Shown here one piece after another: positions 14,342 through 23,494 of a stretch of 64,000 nucleotides of DNA; the stretch's first letter is position 1; every line of letters begins with the position of its first letter. The stretch is from Planctomycetaceae bacterium (GTDB lineage: Bacteria; Planctomycetota; Planctomycetia; Planctomycetales; Planctomycetaceae), in the NCBI GenBank assembly GCA_021732845.1, contig JAKFUF010000080.1, forward strand, positions 1 through 64,000, read 5' to 3'. Under the pieces are notes generated by a model. It had not been told where the DNA came from and ran no database searches. It was given only the letters and a program-made list of their open reading frames with translations. The translations under genes were made by a program, and so were the position numbers.

Positions 14342-16765
14342 TCAAGCCGGCCGCACGACGCCCAAGTCACGCAGGGCTTCCAGACTGCGGCGCACCCGTT
14401 CGCGAAACAGCACCGGCCACAGTTCGGTCAAGACCTGGATCAGCACCACCCGTGGCTCATCCACCTGGTTGGTGTGGAATGACTGGAGGATCTGGCCGAC
14501 GTCGTTGGCGGACTCTGCCGGAGCCAGCAGCCGGGCCAGCAAGTTCAGCTCTTCGGGGGTGCACTGGACCAGGCCAGCGGCAAGATCGGTGGCGCAGCGC
14601 GACAGAAGTGTCTCGTCCCGCAGCAGTTCTTCACAGTCGCGGCGGAAGGCCTTCTCGTCGAGCTTTTTCAAGCCACGGTTGGCGAAGTTCTTGGCCACAT
14701 CGCGGCCGGCGACAAACTGCAACAACGATCCGGCATACAGACAGCCGACCGGACCGGTGTAGTGCGATTCGTACACTCCCGTGATTTCCTTGGCGGCAAA
14801 CCGTCCCTGTCCGGCGAAGATGAACAGAAACTCACGCGACACGATCCACGGCCAGTTCTCCTTGGGCAGCACCCGCCCGGCGGCATACATCCCATACCGC
14901 GCCAGCATTTCGGTCCAGGCCGCGCCCGGACGCTCCGGTGGAATGTAGAACGCTTCGCCCTGCCCGGGCGCCGCCTGCTGAACCACCAGGGCATCCACCT
15001 GCCGCAGGGGTTGACGCAGCAGCTTGACCGCCAGCCGCGAAGCTGTGGCTCCGTCCGGGTGTGAGGCATGCAGCAGACCTACGGCATCGGTGGCGACGAA
15101 CTCCACCAGCGATGCGATGGGATTTTGCGGATCGTGCAGGTTCTTGAACCCCTTCCGCTGCGTTTCGAGAGCCTGCACGCGTTCGTCGAACAGGCCCGGG
15201 CCGATTTTGACATTGGCCGACCCGGCTTCGGATCCCGACAATTCAATCAGCCGGCCCGTCTTTTCGTCAATGCGTACGGTCTGGTTCTCGCTCGTGATCG
15301 TGAGGATGTCGTTGTCGAACGAGTATTTTGCCGTGGGTTCATGGGCAAAGACCATCGCCGCGGCAGAGATGACCTTCACGCTGACTCCAATCGGCAGAGT
15401 AGGTCCGACCGCCTTTTTGTTGGTCACCCCAAAACCAAACATCATGTTCAGCGAGTTCTCGCTTTTGGGGTCCGGCAACCCGGTGAAGTTGATGGCGCCC
15501 AACAGCCGGCTCCCCGTGGGCATGAGACTCGTCCCCGCCGCGGCGCGGGCTTCCCAGCACTCCTTCCGAAGGAGTGAATTTGCCCGGATCCGCTCGGGTT
15601 GCAAGACCAGCTCCTGGTGCAGCAATGGCTTGTCGGCACCGTCGTTGACCCGGACATTCAGGTAAACGCCGCGGCGCGGCGCGAGGACCACCTCGCCGAA
15701 CACGGTCGTGACCTCGGCCGTCTGGGGCATCAAAACATCAAAGCCCGAGATCATCAGGTCGTCGGTTCCCTGGTCCCAGGTGTTCAGCCAGTCACAGAGC
15801 TTGCGGCAGGCCTGTTCCACGCGCGACAGAGGTTCACTCAGCCGGGCACCCGCCTTGGTTTCACGCACGGTAATCTTCAGCGTCACGGGCTGCCCCTCCT
15901 TGGGAGGCAGCACCTGCAGATCATGATGCAGGAACCGGGCCGACTGATCCAACTGCTGGGTCAGCCGCTGCCTGAGCGTGGCATCAAATTCCATGCCTTC
16001 CTTGAGCTGCAGGTAGTCCATCAATTCCTGCCGCGAGTTTCGGTTGAGCCCCACGATGTCGATCTGGCCCAGGGTTCCCTTGGGACCGACGGCATCGACC
16101 ATCACATTGAGCGTGGCCGTCCCGTCGTCACGGGGCGTGATCTCGATCCGAAATTTGGGAAAGAATCGCCCCTGCTGGGCCAGACCCTGGCGGAGAGTCT
16201 CCGTCAGCCCATGGACATAACCGGGGGTGAAGGCGGTTTTGTCTCCGGGGACCCATTTCGTCAACTCCTGTGCTGGCGGGGCGGCTCCCGGCGGCAGCGC
16301 TGGCTTGGGCGGTGCGGCGTCGGCACGCACCGCAAGATCGGCCATGGGTTTCAGCATCCATTCCTGCAAGGCGGCCGCGTCGATGTCGAGGGGGGCGTCG
16401 ACCGTCACTTTGCCACTGCTAAACCGCGGTCCCTCATGAACCGTGACCACAACTTTGCCGTTCACATACTTCGTTTCGACCTTGGCCCGCGCGAAGCCCC
16501 CCTGGCGATACCCAGCGGTCACCCGCTGGCTGATGGTCGTCAGAAACGGCTCAAACGAAGCCTTCGGATGGGCCGCCAGAATGAAATCGAAGTCGTTGGA
16601 GAGTCCCACACGCAGGGCATCCGGCGTGAAAGTCGTGGCTCCCTCAAACACAAAATCCGCCGGATCGCCCAACTCGCGGACAAAGAACCGCTGGTCGTCA
16701 CCTTGGGCAGATGTGGCCAAGAACGCGAGACACACCAACGATATCAGCCAGAATGCGCGCATCAT
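14342..16765 (-). CDS. Large exported protein with POTRA-like N-terminus
   Basis: Predicted 807 aa with a clear signal peptide (AFWLISLVCLAFLATSAQG). The first third resembles POTRA modules of Omp85/TamA proteins: FEGATTFTPDALRVGL, then GYRQGGFARAKVE..VNGKVVVTVHEGP near residues 85-120, and a second unit IDIVGLNRNSRQELMDYL, KEGMEFDATLRQRL near 240-275. There is no C-terminal beta-barrel signature. The last 300 residues are mixed alpha/beta with no recognised domain and contain a hydrophobic-poor helical region. A role in outer-envelope assembly or a periplasmic scaffold is inference. ATG 16765 was chosen; ATG 16762 is adjacent and the frame continues 7 codons upstream. A perfect 18-bp GC palindrome (16791-16808) lies just upstream, in the likely leader. 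Confidence 0.72.
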   Translation of the reverse strand: MMRAFWLISLVCLAFLATSAQGDDQRFFVRELGDPADFVFEGATTFTPDALRVGLSNDFDFILAAHPKASFEPFLTTISQRVTAGYRQGGFARAKVETKYVNGKVVVTVHEGPRFSSGKVTVDAPLDIDAAALQEWMLKPMADLAVRADAAPPKPALPPGAAPPAQELTKWVPGDKTAFTPGYVHGLTETLRQGLAQQGRFFPKFRIEITPRDDGTATLNVMVDAVGPKGTLGQIDIVGLNRNSRQELMDYLQLKEGMEFDATLRQRLTQQLDQSARFLHHDLQVLPPKEGQPVTLKITVRETKAGARLSEPLSRVEQACRKLCDWLNTWDQGTDDLMISGFDVLMPQTAEVTTVFGEVVLAPRRGVYLNVRVNDGADKPLLHQELVLQPERIRANSLLRKECWEARAAAGTSLMPTGSRLLGAINFTGLPDPKSENSLNMMFGFGVTNKKAVGPTLPIGVSVKVISAAAMVFAHEPTAKYSFDNDILTITSENQTVRIDEKTGRLIELSGSEAGSANVKIGPGLFDERVQALETQRKGFKNLHDPQNPIASLVEFVATDAVGLLHASHPDGATASRLAVKLLRQPLRQVDALVVQQAAPGQGEAFYIPPERPGAAWTEMLARYGMYAAGRVLPKENWPWIVSREFLFIFAGQGRFAAKEITGVYESHYTGPVGCLYAGSLLQFVAGRDVAKNFANRGLKKLDEKAFRRDCEELLRDETLLSRCATDLAAGLVQCTPEELNLLARLLAPAESANDVGQILQSFHTNQVDEPRVVLIQVLTELWPVLFRERVRRSLEALRDLGVVRPA

Positions 16766-16790
16766 GCCACCTGCTGCGATGATCACGGAG

Positions 16791-16808
16791 GGCCGCCCGC
16801 GGGCGGCC
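16791..16808. repeat. Perfect GC palindrome upstream of the POTRA-like gene
   Basis: GGCCGCCCGCGGGCGGCC is a perfect 18-bp palindrome ending 26 bp before the ATG of the minus-strand exported-protein gene. It could be a protein binding site or a very stable leader hairpin. No T run follows. Confidence 0.5.
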
Positions 16809-16960
16809 AGAGCGGACGCAGTTTATCCGGGAATCCGACAAAATCGTCAAGACGGGTGATTTTGCTCCGCACAAGAACGCGAACGTCTGGCGACAATGCC
16901 GACAGCGTGAATCCAGAGCCTCCGTGTTTGTCCGCGCTGGACCACGCTCGCGTCCTTTCG

Positions 16961-17120
16961 CAGAGCGAGAGGCAACACAAAATAGTCGAGTCACTCCGTG
17001 ACTCGCATCGTGGCTTCCTCGACGGCTTGCAAGTCAGAGACAGCGGCAGGGCACAAGCCCTCTGCTGAGCCTCAAAGTCGCCCAGCCACTCCGGCTGGGT
17101 TCGAGTCACGGAGTGACTCG
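16961..17120 (+). repeat. GAGTCAC-type dispersed element, copy 1
   Basis: The unit is bounded by GAGTCACTCCGTGACTCG (16988-17005) and GAGTCACGGAGTGACTCG (17103-17120), which are inverted copies of each other and each nearly palindromic. Between them lies a sequence containing CATCGTGGCTTCCTCGACGG and AGAGACAGCGGCAGGGCACA. The same unit occurs in reverse orientation at 28944-29076 with high similarity, and the similarity extends into the flanking GCGAGAGGCAACACAAA. It has no plausible coding frame and looks like a non-autonomous mobile or structured repeat. Confidence 0.78.
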
Positions 17121-17489
17121 GCAACGTTGCGGTGCCCGAGTGAGGACGACCTGAGGCTCGCGAGTTGCCCGCGGCTCTGGAGACCATAGCCCCATAGCCC
17201 TCCCGCCACGCCGATCGACGAATGGAACAACCGGTTTGTCCCTGCGGCTCACCGGACGGCTTGCGCCGTGCCGCCACAAGTGAATGGCGTAAAGTCGTCT
17301 TTTGCTCCCCAAACTGCGGGCGTACGTCACTATTCGCGCGTGAGCATGCTCACCTCGTCGGCCGCCCATCGCCTGGCTCAGAGGGAAAAAAAGTGACGCA
17401 CGCCCAGCGGCAGGGGTGCGCGCCGGGTTTGCGTGGTTTTCTGAAGATGTTAGAAGAGTCAGCGGGAAGTCGACGGATCGCGGGTTCGG
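17121..17489. other. Intergenic region between repeat and transposase relic
   Basis: About 370 bp without a recognisable gene. Open frames exist on both strands but show no family motifs. The area lies between two mobile-type remnants and is probably decayed insertion DNA. Confidence 0.35.
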
Positions 17490-17726
17490 GTGTTCGAGGC
17501 CGAGGTCCGGGAGATCCTGTACGGCGAGGCGGGATGCCCGGAACTTGGCACGAAATTCACCAGGATCGAGGCGATGGCGATGTCAGTCGGCGAGGAGGTG
17601 AGCCGCCGGCTGGTGGCCTCCACCGTGGGCCGGCAGGCGGAGACGATCCCGCCGGGCGAGGCGGCACCGTTGCCCCGGAAGATCCTGAGGAAGCCCGGCG
17701 CGACCATGCCGCCGACTCCGTCGTGA
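17490..17726 (+). pseudogene. Transposase N-terminal relic
   Basis: A 78-codon frame reads VREILYGEAG, ELGTKFTRIEAMAMSVGEEV, then SRRLVASTVGRQAE before a stop at 17724-17726. This resembles the N-terminal region of ISKra4-like transposases, where a helix with MS.G.E.SRR.V..TV..QAE precedes a zinc ribbon. The rest of the transposase is missing. A degenerate second copy of part of it follows at 17795-17860. This could be the N-terminal counterpart of the C-terminal relic at 10.5-10.9 kb. I judged family membership by eye. Confidence 0.5.
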
Positions 17727-17794
17727 CGGATGCGATCCTGCAGCCGTCCGTCGCGCACCCTTAACAGGCATTGTCGAGCAAAATCCAAGCACTG

Positions 17795-17860
17795 ACGATG
17801 ACGCTTGGTGAGCAGGTGAGCCGCTGGCTGGTGGGAGACGATTCCACCCGAGACGCAGGG
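17795..17860 (+). repeat. Degenerate partial duplicate of the transposase N-terminal relic
   Basis: The frame reads TMTLGEQVSRWLVG, closely similar to AMSVGEEVSRRLVAS at about 17580-17625. It is a short decayed second copy of the same segment, lying against the end of the lipid kinase gene. Confidence 0.4.
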
Positions 17861-17862
17861 GG

Positions 17863-18792
17863 TCAGCGAACATCTCCCTGTGGGCTGTAGACATCCAGAG
17901 CGCCGGGCAGGATGCGAATTTCGGCCGGCGTGAAGCCGGCGGGATCGCCATCAACCTGCATCGGCACCGCCACATCGGACTCGATGCGAATTCGCCGGGC
18001 CCGGACCGAAACAACATCGGAGAGCCCTTCATGCTGGCGAACGATGGTCGCGGTGAAATATCGCAGCATTTGCAGCAGGGAGCCGCCCTCAAACAATCGG
18101 ACGTCGAGCCACCCATCGTCGCCCTGGGCTTGCGCGGCGATGGGCAAACCAAGCGCATAGGCGGGCAGGTTCATGACCACCACGAACCGGCAGACATGCG
18201 GTTCAGTGGCGTCGTCGAGCCACACGCGCATGGGTGGATAGGGGTAATTCTGCACGGTGTCGCAAATCGGCTGCAGATAAGCCAGCCGCGTGATATGGCC
18301 CGTTCGGGCCGCGTGTGCGCGGTGAATGATGTCCGCATCAAAACCCGCACTGGCGACGACCGCGAACCGCTGCCGGATACTCGACGGATCTGCACTCAAA
18401 TGGTTCAACTCGCACAGGTCCAGCCGTCGCCGCCGGTTCTCGGCGATCATTCGACCGACAACTTCACCCGAGCACTCGATTCCCAGACAGCGCGAGAGGA
18501 GGTTCTCGGTGCCCATCGGCAGCAGGGCGACCGGAATGTCTGGATAACGGTTAAAGACATCGGCGGCTGTTCCGTCACCGCCGGCCGCCACGATACATCT
18601 CAAACGACCGCGTTTCTGTGGATCCTGAATCCAGCGGGCCAGTTGCGCGCGGTCCGCAAAGACGCGGGGCACAATTTCATGACGGTGCAGCTCCCGAATC
18701 AACTGCAGCAGCGTTTCACGTTGCGAACCCGCGCCAGACATGGGATTGCGCTGAATGGCAACCCACGGTTTTGCAGCAGTGGACTGGATCAT
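17863..18792 (-). CDS. Diacylglycerol kinase-family lipid kinase (YegS/DagK-like)
   Basis: Predicted 309 aa, the usual length for the family. The N-terminal domain has IQRNPMSGAG for phosphate binding, VAAGGDGTAADVFN for the GGDGT nucleotide motif and LLPMGTENLLSR, the family GT.N motif. The C-terminal beta-sandwich ends with MQVDGDPAGFTP, close to the family IDGE motif. The enzyme phosphorylates a lipid hydroxyl at the inner leaflet; diacylglycerol or a long-chain base are both possible substrates. ATG 18792 is supported by an AAGGAGG ribosome site 9 bp upstream, although the frame extends further. It stands alone, divergent from the lipoprotein gene. Confidence 0.93.
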   Translation of the reverse strand: MIQSTAAKPWVAIQRNPMSGAGSQRETLLQLIRELHRHEIVPRVFADRAQLARWIQDPQKRGRLRCIVAAGGDGTAADVFNRYPDIPVALLPMGTENLLSRCLGIECSGEVVGRMIAENRRRRLDLCELNHLSADPSSIRQRFAVVASAGFDADIIHRAHAARTGHITRLAYLQPICDTVQNYPYPPMRVWLDDATEPHVCRFVVVMNLPAYALGLPIAAQAQGDDGWLDVRLFEGGSLLQMLRYFTATIVRQHEGLSDVVSVRARRIRIESDVAVPMQVDGDPAGFTPAEIRILPGALDVYSPQGDVR

Positions 18793-19123
18793 GTTGGCGT
18801 GCCTCCTTTCTGGTCTCCATGCAGGAGCCACGCCAATCGTACGCAATCCTCCGATGTGTGACAAACTTTTCGGGTCTCCGACAACTTTTGGGGGTTCGCC
18901 GATGCGATCACGACTTCAAAGGCGAAGAGCGTTGGCGACGAAAGCTTTTTTGCCCTGTGCCGAAATTCCGTGAAGTCTCAGAGATTGTATCAGCACGGAA
19001 GCTGACTCATCCGATGATTCCACTTGGGGGCGCACAAACTGATCTTGCCGGTTTTTGCCATCCCTGCCACACTTCGCCGCGCGGATGGGAACCCATTCCC
19101 GCCACCTCCTCTCATAAGCCATC
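18793..19123. other. Divergent intergenic region between lipid kinase and lipoprotein genes
   Basis: This 331-bp stretch should hold promoters for both divergent genes. The minus-strand Shine-Dalgarno AAGGAGG of the kinase lies at its left edge. I see no strong terminator, repeat or extra gene. Confidence 0.4.
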
Positions 19124-19702
19124 ATGCTTGTCCGGATCTTCATTCTGTCGATGATCCTGAGCCCCCTGTTTCTGGCGGGGTGCGCCGGGATGCGTCCGGT
19201 GGCGGAAGCTGAACCGGAAATGAAGACCGCCCATGCGATGTTTGTCCCCGGCGACAACGACGAGGCGATGTGGGAGCGGACGATTGATGTCGTCCATAAC
19301 TATTTTGAGATCGCCCGCGAAAACAAGATGGATGGCGTGATCGAGACCCAGCCCAAGGTTGGGGCCAGTCTGTTCGAGCCGTGGCACCGCGATGCGGCAG
19401 GCTTTCACAACCGCCTCGAAGGCACGATGCAGTCGATCCGCAGGCGGGCATTCATCAATATTCGCCGAGAAAACGGCGGATACATGGTGGCCGTTGAAGT
19501 GTTGAAGGAACTGGAAGACCTGCCGGGACTGGCAGCCAACGCCCCCGGTGCGGCAACTTTCCAGACCAGCAACCCGCTGCAGCGCGACTTGAACCTGGTC
19601 GTTGGCCAGACCACCCCCTCCGGCTGGATTGCCGTTGGTCGCGACACCGCCCTCGAGCAGCGGATGATCTCGGCGCTTGAGCGTGAGTTTTCGACCAATT
19701 GA
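19124..19702 (+). CDS. Lipoprotein of unknown function
   Basis: Predicted 192 aa. A hydrophobic N-terminus (LVRIFILSMILSPLF) ends in the lipobox LAGC with Cys20, so it should be processed by Lgt and signal peptidase II. The mature part contains an EMWERT-like acidic helix, a DGVIETQP strand and an IRRRAFINIRREN strand in an alternating alpha/beta arrangement. I know of similar hypothetical lipoproteins in planctomycetes but no assigned function. It is monocistronic, followed by an EAL-domain relic. No catalytic motif is visible. Confidence 0.8.
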   Translation: MLVRIFILSMILSPLFLAGCAGMRPVAEAEPEMKTAHAMFVPGDNDEAMWERTIDVVHNYFEIARENKMDGVIETQPKVGASLFEPWHRDAAGFHNRLEGTMQSIRRRAFINIRRENGGYMVAVEVLKELEDLPGLAANAPGAATFQTSNPLQRDLNLVVGQTTPSGWIAVGRDTALEQRMISALEREFSTN

Positions 19703-19800
19703 CGTGCTCAGGCTGAGAGCTTGAGATTCGTTGGGCCGCAAGGCGAAACGTCACTGCCGGGGCATAATTTGATCTGCTCGATGACCGGCCATCCGCTGGC

Positions 19801-20145
19801 TCATGGCAACTCGGCCTGCTCAAAATCCGCCGAGATTCTGGAACGATTTCGCTCACCGAGGGCATCGAAACGGCGACGGAAGCTGTTGTATGCCGGGAGC
19901 TGGGGTTCGACCTGGCCCAAGGCTATCTTTTCGGCCAGCCAGAAGCGTTACCCGAAAAAAACGCTCTGTGCGATGGCGCGCCAGGTGCTGAGGACCACAC
20001 ACGGTCGACGCCAAGGCAGATTCGTCTGGGCAGAATCCGGCTTTTCCGGTACACCGTCGCCCCGCAGAGTGTTTGGACCACAGATCGACCTTCCGTTCTC
20101 AATGAAGGTCAACGGTACGGGCCAGTCATCGATCGTTGGCATTGA
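19801..20145 (+). pseudogene. C-terminal relic of an EAL-domain (cyclic-di-GMP phosphodiesterase) protein
   Basis: A 114-codon frame without a usable start contains LTEGIETATEAVVCRELG followed by FDLAQGYLFGQP. That is the last conserved block of EAL domains (the EGIET glutamate and the AQGYLFG.P helix). The remainder of the EAL domain, including the EAL signature and most metal ligands, is missing. About 75 residues without recognisable fold continue to the TGA at 20143-20145. It is best read as a truncated gene end. It lies 35 bp upstream of the FHA-cyclase gene on the same strand, so it may once have been part of a second-messenger locus. Confidence 0.72.
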
Positions 20146-20180
20146 GGGATTTCGCTGCGCCTCGCGGTTAGACCACGCCT

Positions 20181-21938
20181 ATGGATCTGGTCATACAGGG
20201 TGAAGACGCGAAGAATCGGCTGCACCGGCATATCCATCCCGGAGAGACGGTTCGCCTGGGCCGCGCGCCGCGGCACGGGTTGGTGGTCCATTGGGACATG
20301 GCGATGTCCCGTGAGCATGCCAACCTGACCGTGGCGGGCGAGACCCTTGAGGTCAAGTGCCTGGAGACCGCGCGCAATCCGATCGTGTATCGCGGCAATC
20401 GAGTTCGCGAGGTGACAATCGCCCCCGGCGACAAATTCAAGATCGGCGGCACGACGTTCGCACTGGAGGGCACGGTCGCCGCAGAGGCAAAAGAAGTCGA
20501 CTGGGAACGGCTGTTTCAGCCGGGAGAACTCACGAACTTCACCTTTGCCAATGCCCCGCAACGGTTGGAATTGTTGTCGCGGATTCCCAAATTGGTTGCC
20601 GTGGCCCGCACCGACGCGGACATCGCCCAGTGCCTGGTCAAAATGCTGATCCAGGCGATCCCCCATGCAGACGTGGCTGCCGCGCTGTGGTTCGAGCCCC
20701 ATGCCGACTTTGAAACCGAGATGCCCTCCATGCGCTGGGCAAGCCACGCGGATTACAACTCTCCGTTTCGCCCAAGCCGCCGGTTGATGCGAGCGGCCAT
20801 GACCAGCGGCAACGCGATTCTGCACTGCTGGTCTGAACAGAGTTCTGCCCTGTACTCGATGTCTGACACGGCCGATTGGGCATTTTGCTCACCGTTGCGG
20901 GCCGACACCAGCCGTGGCTGGTGTCTGTACGTTTCTGGCAAGTTTGGCTCGCGTCCCGGCGCGCCCCAAGCCGGCAATCCCGAGGCGCTCAACGAAGATC
21001 TGCGGTTTGCCGAACTTCTCAGTGAATTCCTCGGATCCTACCGCCACACGCGCGCGTTGGAACACCGCCATGTGCGGATGAGCCAGTTCTTTTCTCCCGC
21101 CGTACTGGAAACCCTCAGTGGCTCAGACTTCAATCTGGAGCCACGCGAATGTGACATCAGCGTGATCTTCTGCGATGTGCGAGGGTTCGCCAGGAAGGCC
21201 GAGGCCGAGCGCAAAACGCTGACAAAACTGTTGGAACGTGTCAGCCGAGCACTGGGGCTGATGACCAGCGCGATCGTGAAGCATGATGGCGTGATTGCCG
21301 ATTTTCAGGGGGACGCCGCGCTGGCGTTCTGGGGCTGGCCCCTGGACAACTCCGACGGGCCGCTTCCGGCATGCCGCGCGGCGCTTGAGATTCAAGCCGC
21401 CTTCATCGCGGCCGCCGCCGTACCCGACGGCCCGCTCTCAGACTTTCGCGTCGGCATCGGCGTGGCTCACGGACCGGCAGTCGCTGGCCGAATTGGCACC
21501 CTGGAGCAGTCCAAGGTGGGTGCCTTCGGCCCGGTCGTCAACCTCGGCTCGCGGCTGGAAGCCCTCACCAAGCAGCTTGGCGTCAGCTCTCTGGTCGACG
21601 AAGTCACCGCCGGATGGGTGCAGCATCTGCTGCCGAGATCAGAAGGCCGTTGCCGCAAGCTGGGACGGTTCCGCCCGTATGGCCTGAACGCCGATCTGGA
21701 TGTCTCTGAGCTGCTCCCCGCGGCAGGCCGTGGGGAAATCTTTTCTGAAGAGTATCTGGCGGCCTACGCGGCCGCGCTGGAGGCGTTTGAGCAGGGCAAC
21801 TGGCCTCTGGCCCGTGGACTCTTCGGCAAACTGCCCGGTCGAGATGGTGCCCGCGATTTCCTGCTGAAGTACCTCGCCGAACAACCCGCGGACGCCCCTC
21901 CCGACTGGAAAGGCGTCGTCGTTTTAACTTCCAAGTAG
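20181..21938 (+). CDS. FHA domain protein with GAF-like middle and class III adenylate/guanylate cyclase domain
   Basis: Predicted 585 aa. The FHA domain occupies about residues 1-95, with RLGRAPRHG and the phosphothreonine-binding MSREHANL. A GAF-like region spans about 130-300. The class III cyclase domain runs from about 322 to 500: VIFCDVRGF carries the first metal Asp, DFQGDAALAFWGWP the second, VGIGVAHGPAVAGRIG the central strand, and VNLGSRLE the transition-state Asn and Arg, so it may be active. The last 80 residues resemble the short helical tail seen after many cyclases. The protein probably links phosphopeptide recognition to cyclic nucleotide production in the cytoplasm. ATG 20181 directly precedes the FHA strand. 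Confidence 0.92.
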   Translation: MDLVIQGEDAKNRLHRHIHPGETVRLGRAPRHGLVVHWDMAMSREHANLTVAGETLEVKCLETARNPIVYRGNRVREVTIAPGDKFKIGGTTFALEGTVAAEAKEVDWERLFQPGELTNFTFANAPQRLELLSRIPKLVAVARTDADIAQCLVKMLIQAIPHADVAAALWFEPHADFETEMPSMRWASHADYNSPFRPSRRLMRAAMTSGNAILHCWSEQSSALYSMSDTADWAFCSPLRADTSRGWCLYVSGKFGSRPGAPQAGNPEALNEDLRFAELLSEFLGSYRHTRALEHRHVRMSQFFSPAVLETLSGSDFNLEPRECDISVIFCDVRGFARKAEAERKTLTKLLERVSRALGLMTSAIVKHDGVIADFQGDAALAFWGWPLDNSDGPLPACRAALEIQAAFIAAAAVPDGPLSDFRVGIGVAHGPAVAGRIGTLEQSKVGAFGPVVNLGSRLEALTKQLGVSSLVDEVTAGWVQHLLPRSEGRCRKLGRFRPYGLNADLDVSELLPAAGRGEIFSEEYLAAYAAALEAFEQGNWPLARGLFGKLPGRDGARDFLLKYLAEQPADAPPDWKGVVVLTSK

Positions 21939-21953
21939 ACGTCAAGAACAAGA

Positions 21954-23306
21954 TCACGCGAGCAGATCGTAGACGACCTCGCCGGCGGGCACGACGGGGT
22001 AGGGTCGCTGGAACTTGTCGAAAATCTGATGCTCGCTGGGGATTCCCAGGGCGTGGTAAATGGTGGAGATGATGTCGCCCGGAACCAGGGCCTGGCTGGC
22101 TGGGAATGCACCCGTGCCATCGCTGGAGCCATAGATCCGGCCGCCTTTGAAGCCACCGCCAATCAGCATCAGGCTATAGCAGTAGTTCCAGTGGTCGCGG
22201 CCACCGTTATTGCCGTTGACGCGCGGGGTGCGGCCGAAGTCTCCAAACACGGCCACGATGGTCCGCTCCAGCATGCCGCGTTCGGCGAGATCGGTCACGA
22301 GACTGGAACAGGCGGCATCGAGCTGTGGCAGCAGCGTCGTTTTGAGCTTTTCGAAGTTGCCGCCGTGGGTGTCCCAGGTGGCGTTGGCATCAGGTGCCCA
22401 CGAGATGGTCGCCAGACGCGTGCCGGCTTCAATCATGCGGCGGGCCAGCAGCACACTCTGACCGTAAATATTGCGGCCGTAGCGTTCGCGGTCGGCATCA
22501 CTTTCGTCGGTCAGACGGAAGGCTCGCTGAGTTTTCTCTGACGACAGCAGATCCAGCGCGCGGCTCTGCATGGAGGTCATTTCACTCGCAGGCGAACGGT
22601 CGGTACGCAACGGCAGCTCCGCCCCGATGCTTTCGAACAGGTGCCGACGGTCGGTCAAACGGGCGCTAGAGATCTCATTTTGCAGCGTCAGCTCGGGAAC
22701 GCGAAAATCTGGCGCGTTGGGATCCTTCAAGACGAACAGCGGATCGTACGATCGACCGAGGAAGCCGCCAAAGAACCCCGGTTGTGGAGGATTGCCCGCT
22801 CCCTCCTGGGTGATGTACGGCAGGTGGACATGTGGCACAATATTCGGAGGTGTGGGCCGCAGCTTCGCCAGCACTGCCCCCATGCAGGGGTGGTCTGTCT
22901 GAGCCACCAGTCCGCCGATTTCGCCGCGGTCGAGTCCGGTCAATGCCGTGTAGACCGCCGCGCCATGCGAATTGTTGACGGTATGGTGCATCGACCGGAC
23001 GACCGTCGCCCGGTGCATCAACTGGGAAATCTTGGGCATGTGCTCCGACATGCGGTAGCCGGGCAGAGAGGTGTCGATCGACTTGAACTCGCCGCGAATC
23101 CCCTCGGGGGCCTCCGGCTTCATGTCCCACATGTCCAGGTGGCTGGGTCCCCCATCCAGAAACAGGAGAATGCAGTTGTCTGCCGAAGGCCGAATGCCGT
23201 ACTGCGGAGCCTCCGCTTCAGCCTGCAACAGCCGCGGCAGAGCCAGACCGCCGCACACCGCTCCAGCACCCAGCGCCCCAACGCGCAGAAGTTGCCGGCG
23301 CGACAT
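21954..23306 (-). CDS. DUF1501 Tat-exported protein
   Basis: Predicted 450 aa. A twin-arginine signal (SRRQLLRVGALGAGAVCGG) starts the protein, which therefore is exported folded. The DUF1501 landmarks follow: LFLDGGPSHLDMWDMKP, then VVRSMHH.VNNSHG, WDTHGGNF, VAVFGDFGRTP and GRDHW. These match the alkaline-phosphatase-superfamily fold of this family. DUF1501 proteins are abundant in planctomycetes, usually beside DUF1549/DUF1553 cytochrome-like partners, but no such partner is next to it here. ATG 23306 was chosen; a GTG at 23321 gives VNPFSMSRRQ and is an equally plausible start. It lies downstream of the PIG-L gene on the same strand. Confidence 0.92.
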   Translation of the reverse strand: MSRRQLLRVGALGAGAVCGGLALPRLLQAEAEAPQYGIRPSADNCILLFLDGGPSHLDMWDMKPEAPEGIRGEFKSIDTSLPGYRMSEHMPKISQLMHRATVVRSMHHTVNNSHGAAVYTALTGLDRGEIGGLVAQTDHPCMGAVLAKLRPTPPNIVPHVHLPYITQEGAGNPPQPGFFGGFLGRSYDPLFVLKDPNAPDFRVPELTLQNEISSARLTDRRHLFESIGAELPLRTDRSPASEMTSMQSRALDLLSSEKTQRAFRLTDESDADRERYGRNIYGQSVLLARRMIEAGTRLATISWAPDANATWDTHGGNFEKLKTTLLPQLDAACSSLVTDLAERGMLERTIVAVFGDFGRTPRVNGNNGGRDHWNYCYSLMLIGGGFKGGRIYGSSDGTGAFPASQALVPGDIISTIYHALGIPSEHQIFDKFQRPYPVVPAGEVVYDLLA

Positions 23307-23494
23307 GGAAAACGGATTCACTTTGCTCACATCCACGAGCGGCTCTCCAGCAAGAATCTCAGCGCATTCAACGTGGCGAACGCAGCCACGGTCGAACGCA
23401 TCCAAGAATACCACTCCGTGCGACCGCAGGCAAACCGCGGAATGACGCTGCACGGCTGATCGGGTATCTCAATTCGGACAAACTCGGCGGTCGG

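Noticed and set aside
16988-17120. Possible CRISPR-type repeat structure
   Set aside because: Only two ends per element, no regular spacers, and no cas genes in the window.
16783-17277. 164-codon minus-strand frame through the GAGTCAC element
   Set aside because: The translation has no domain and covers a non-coding repeat with palindromic ends.
23327-23494. 55-codon in-frame continuation beyond the PIG-L stop codon
   Set aside because: It reads hydrophobic sequence (MRSTVAAFATLNALRF) but has no independent start or ribosome site, no family match, and runs into the DUF1501 leader. Chance openness in high-GC DNA is enough.
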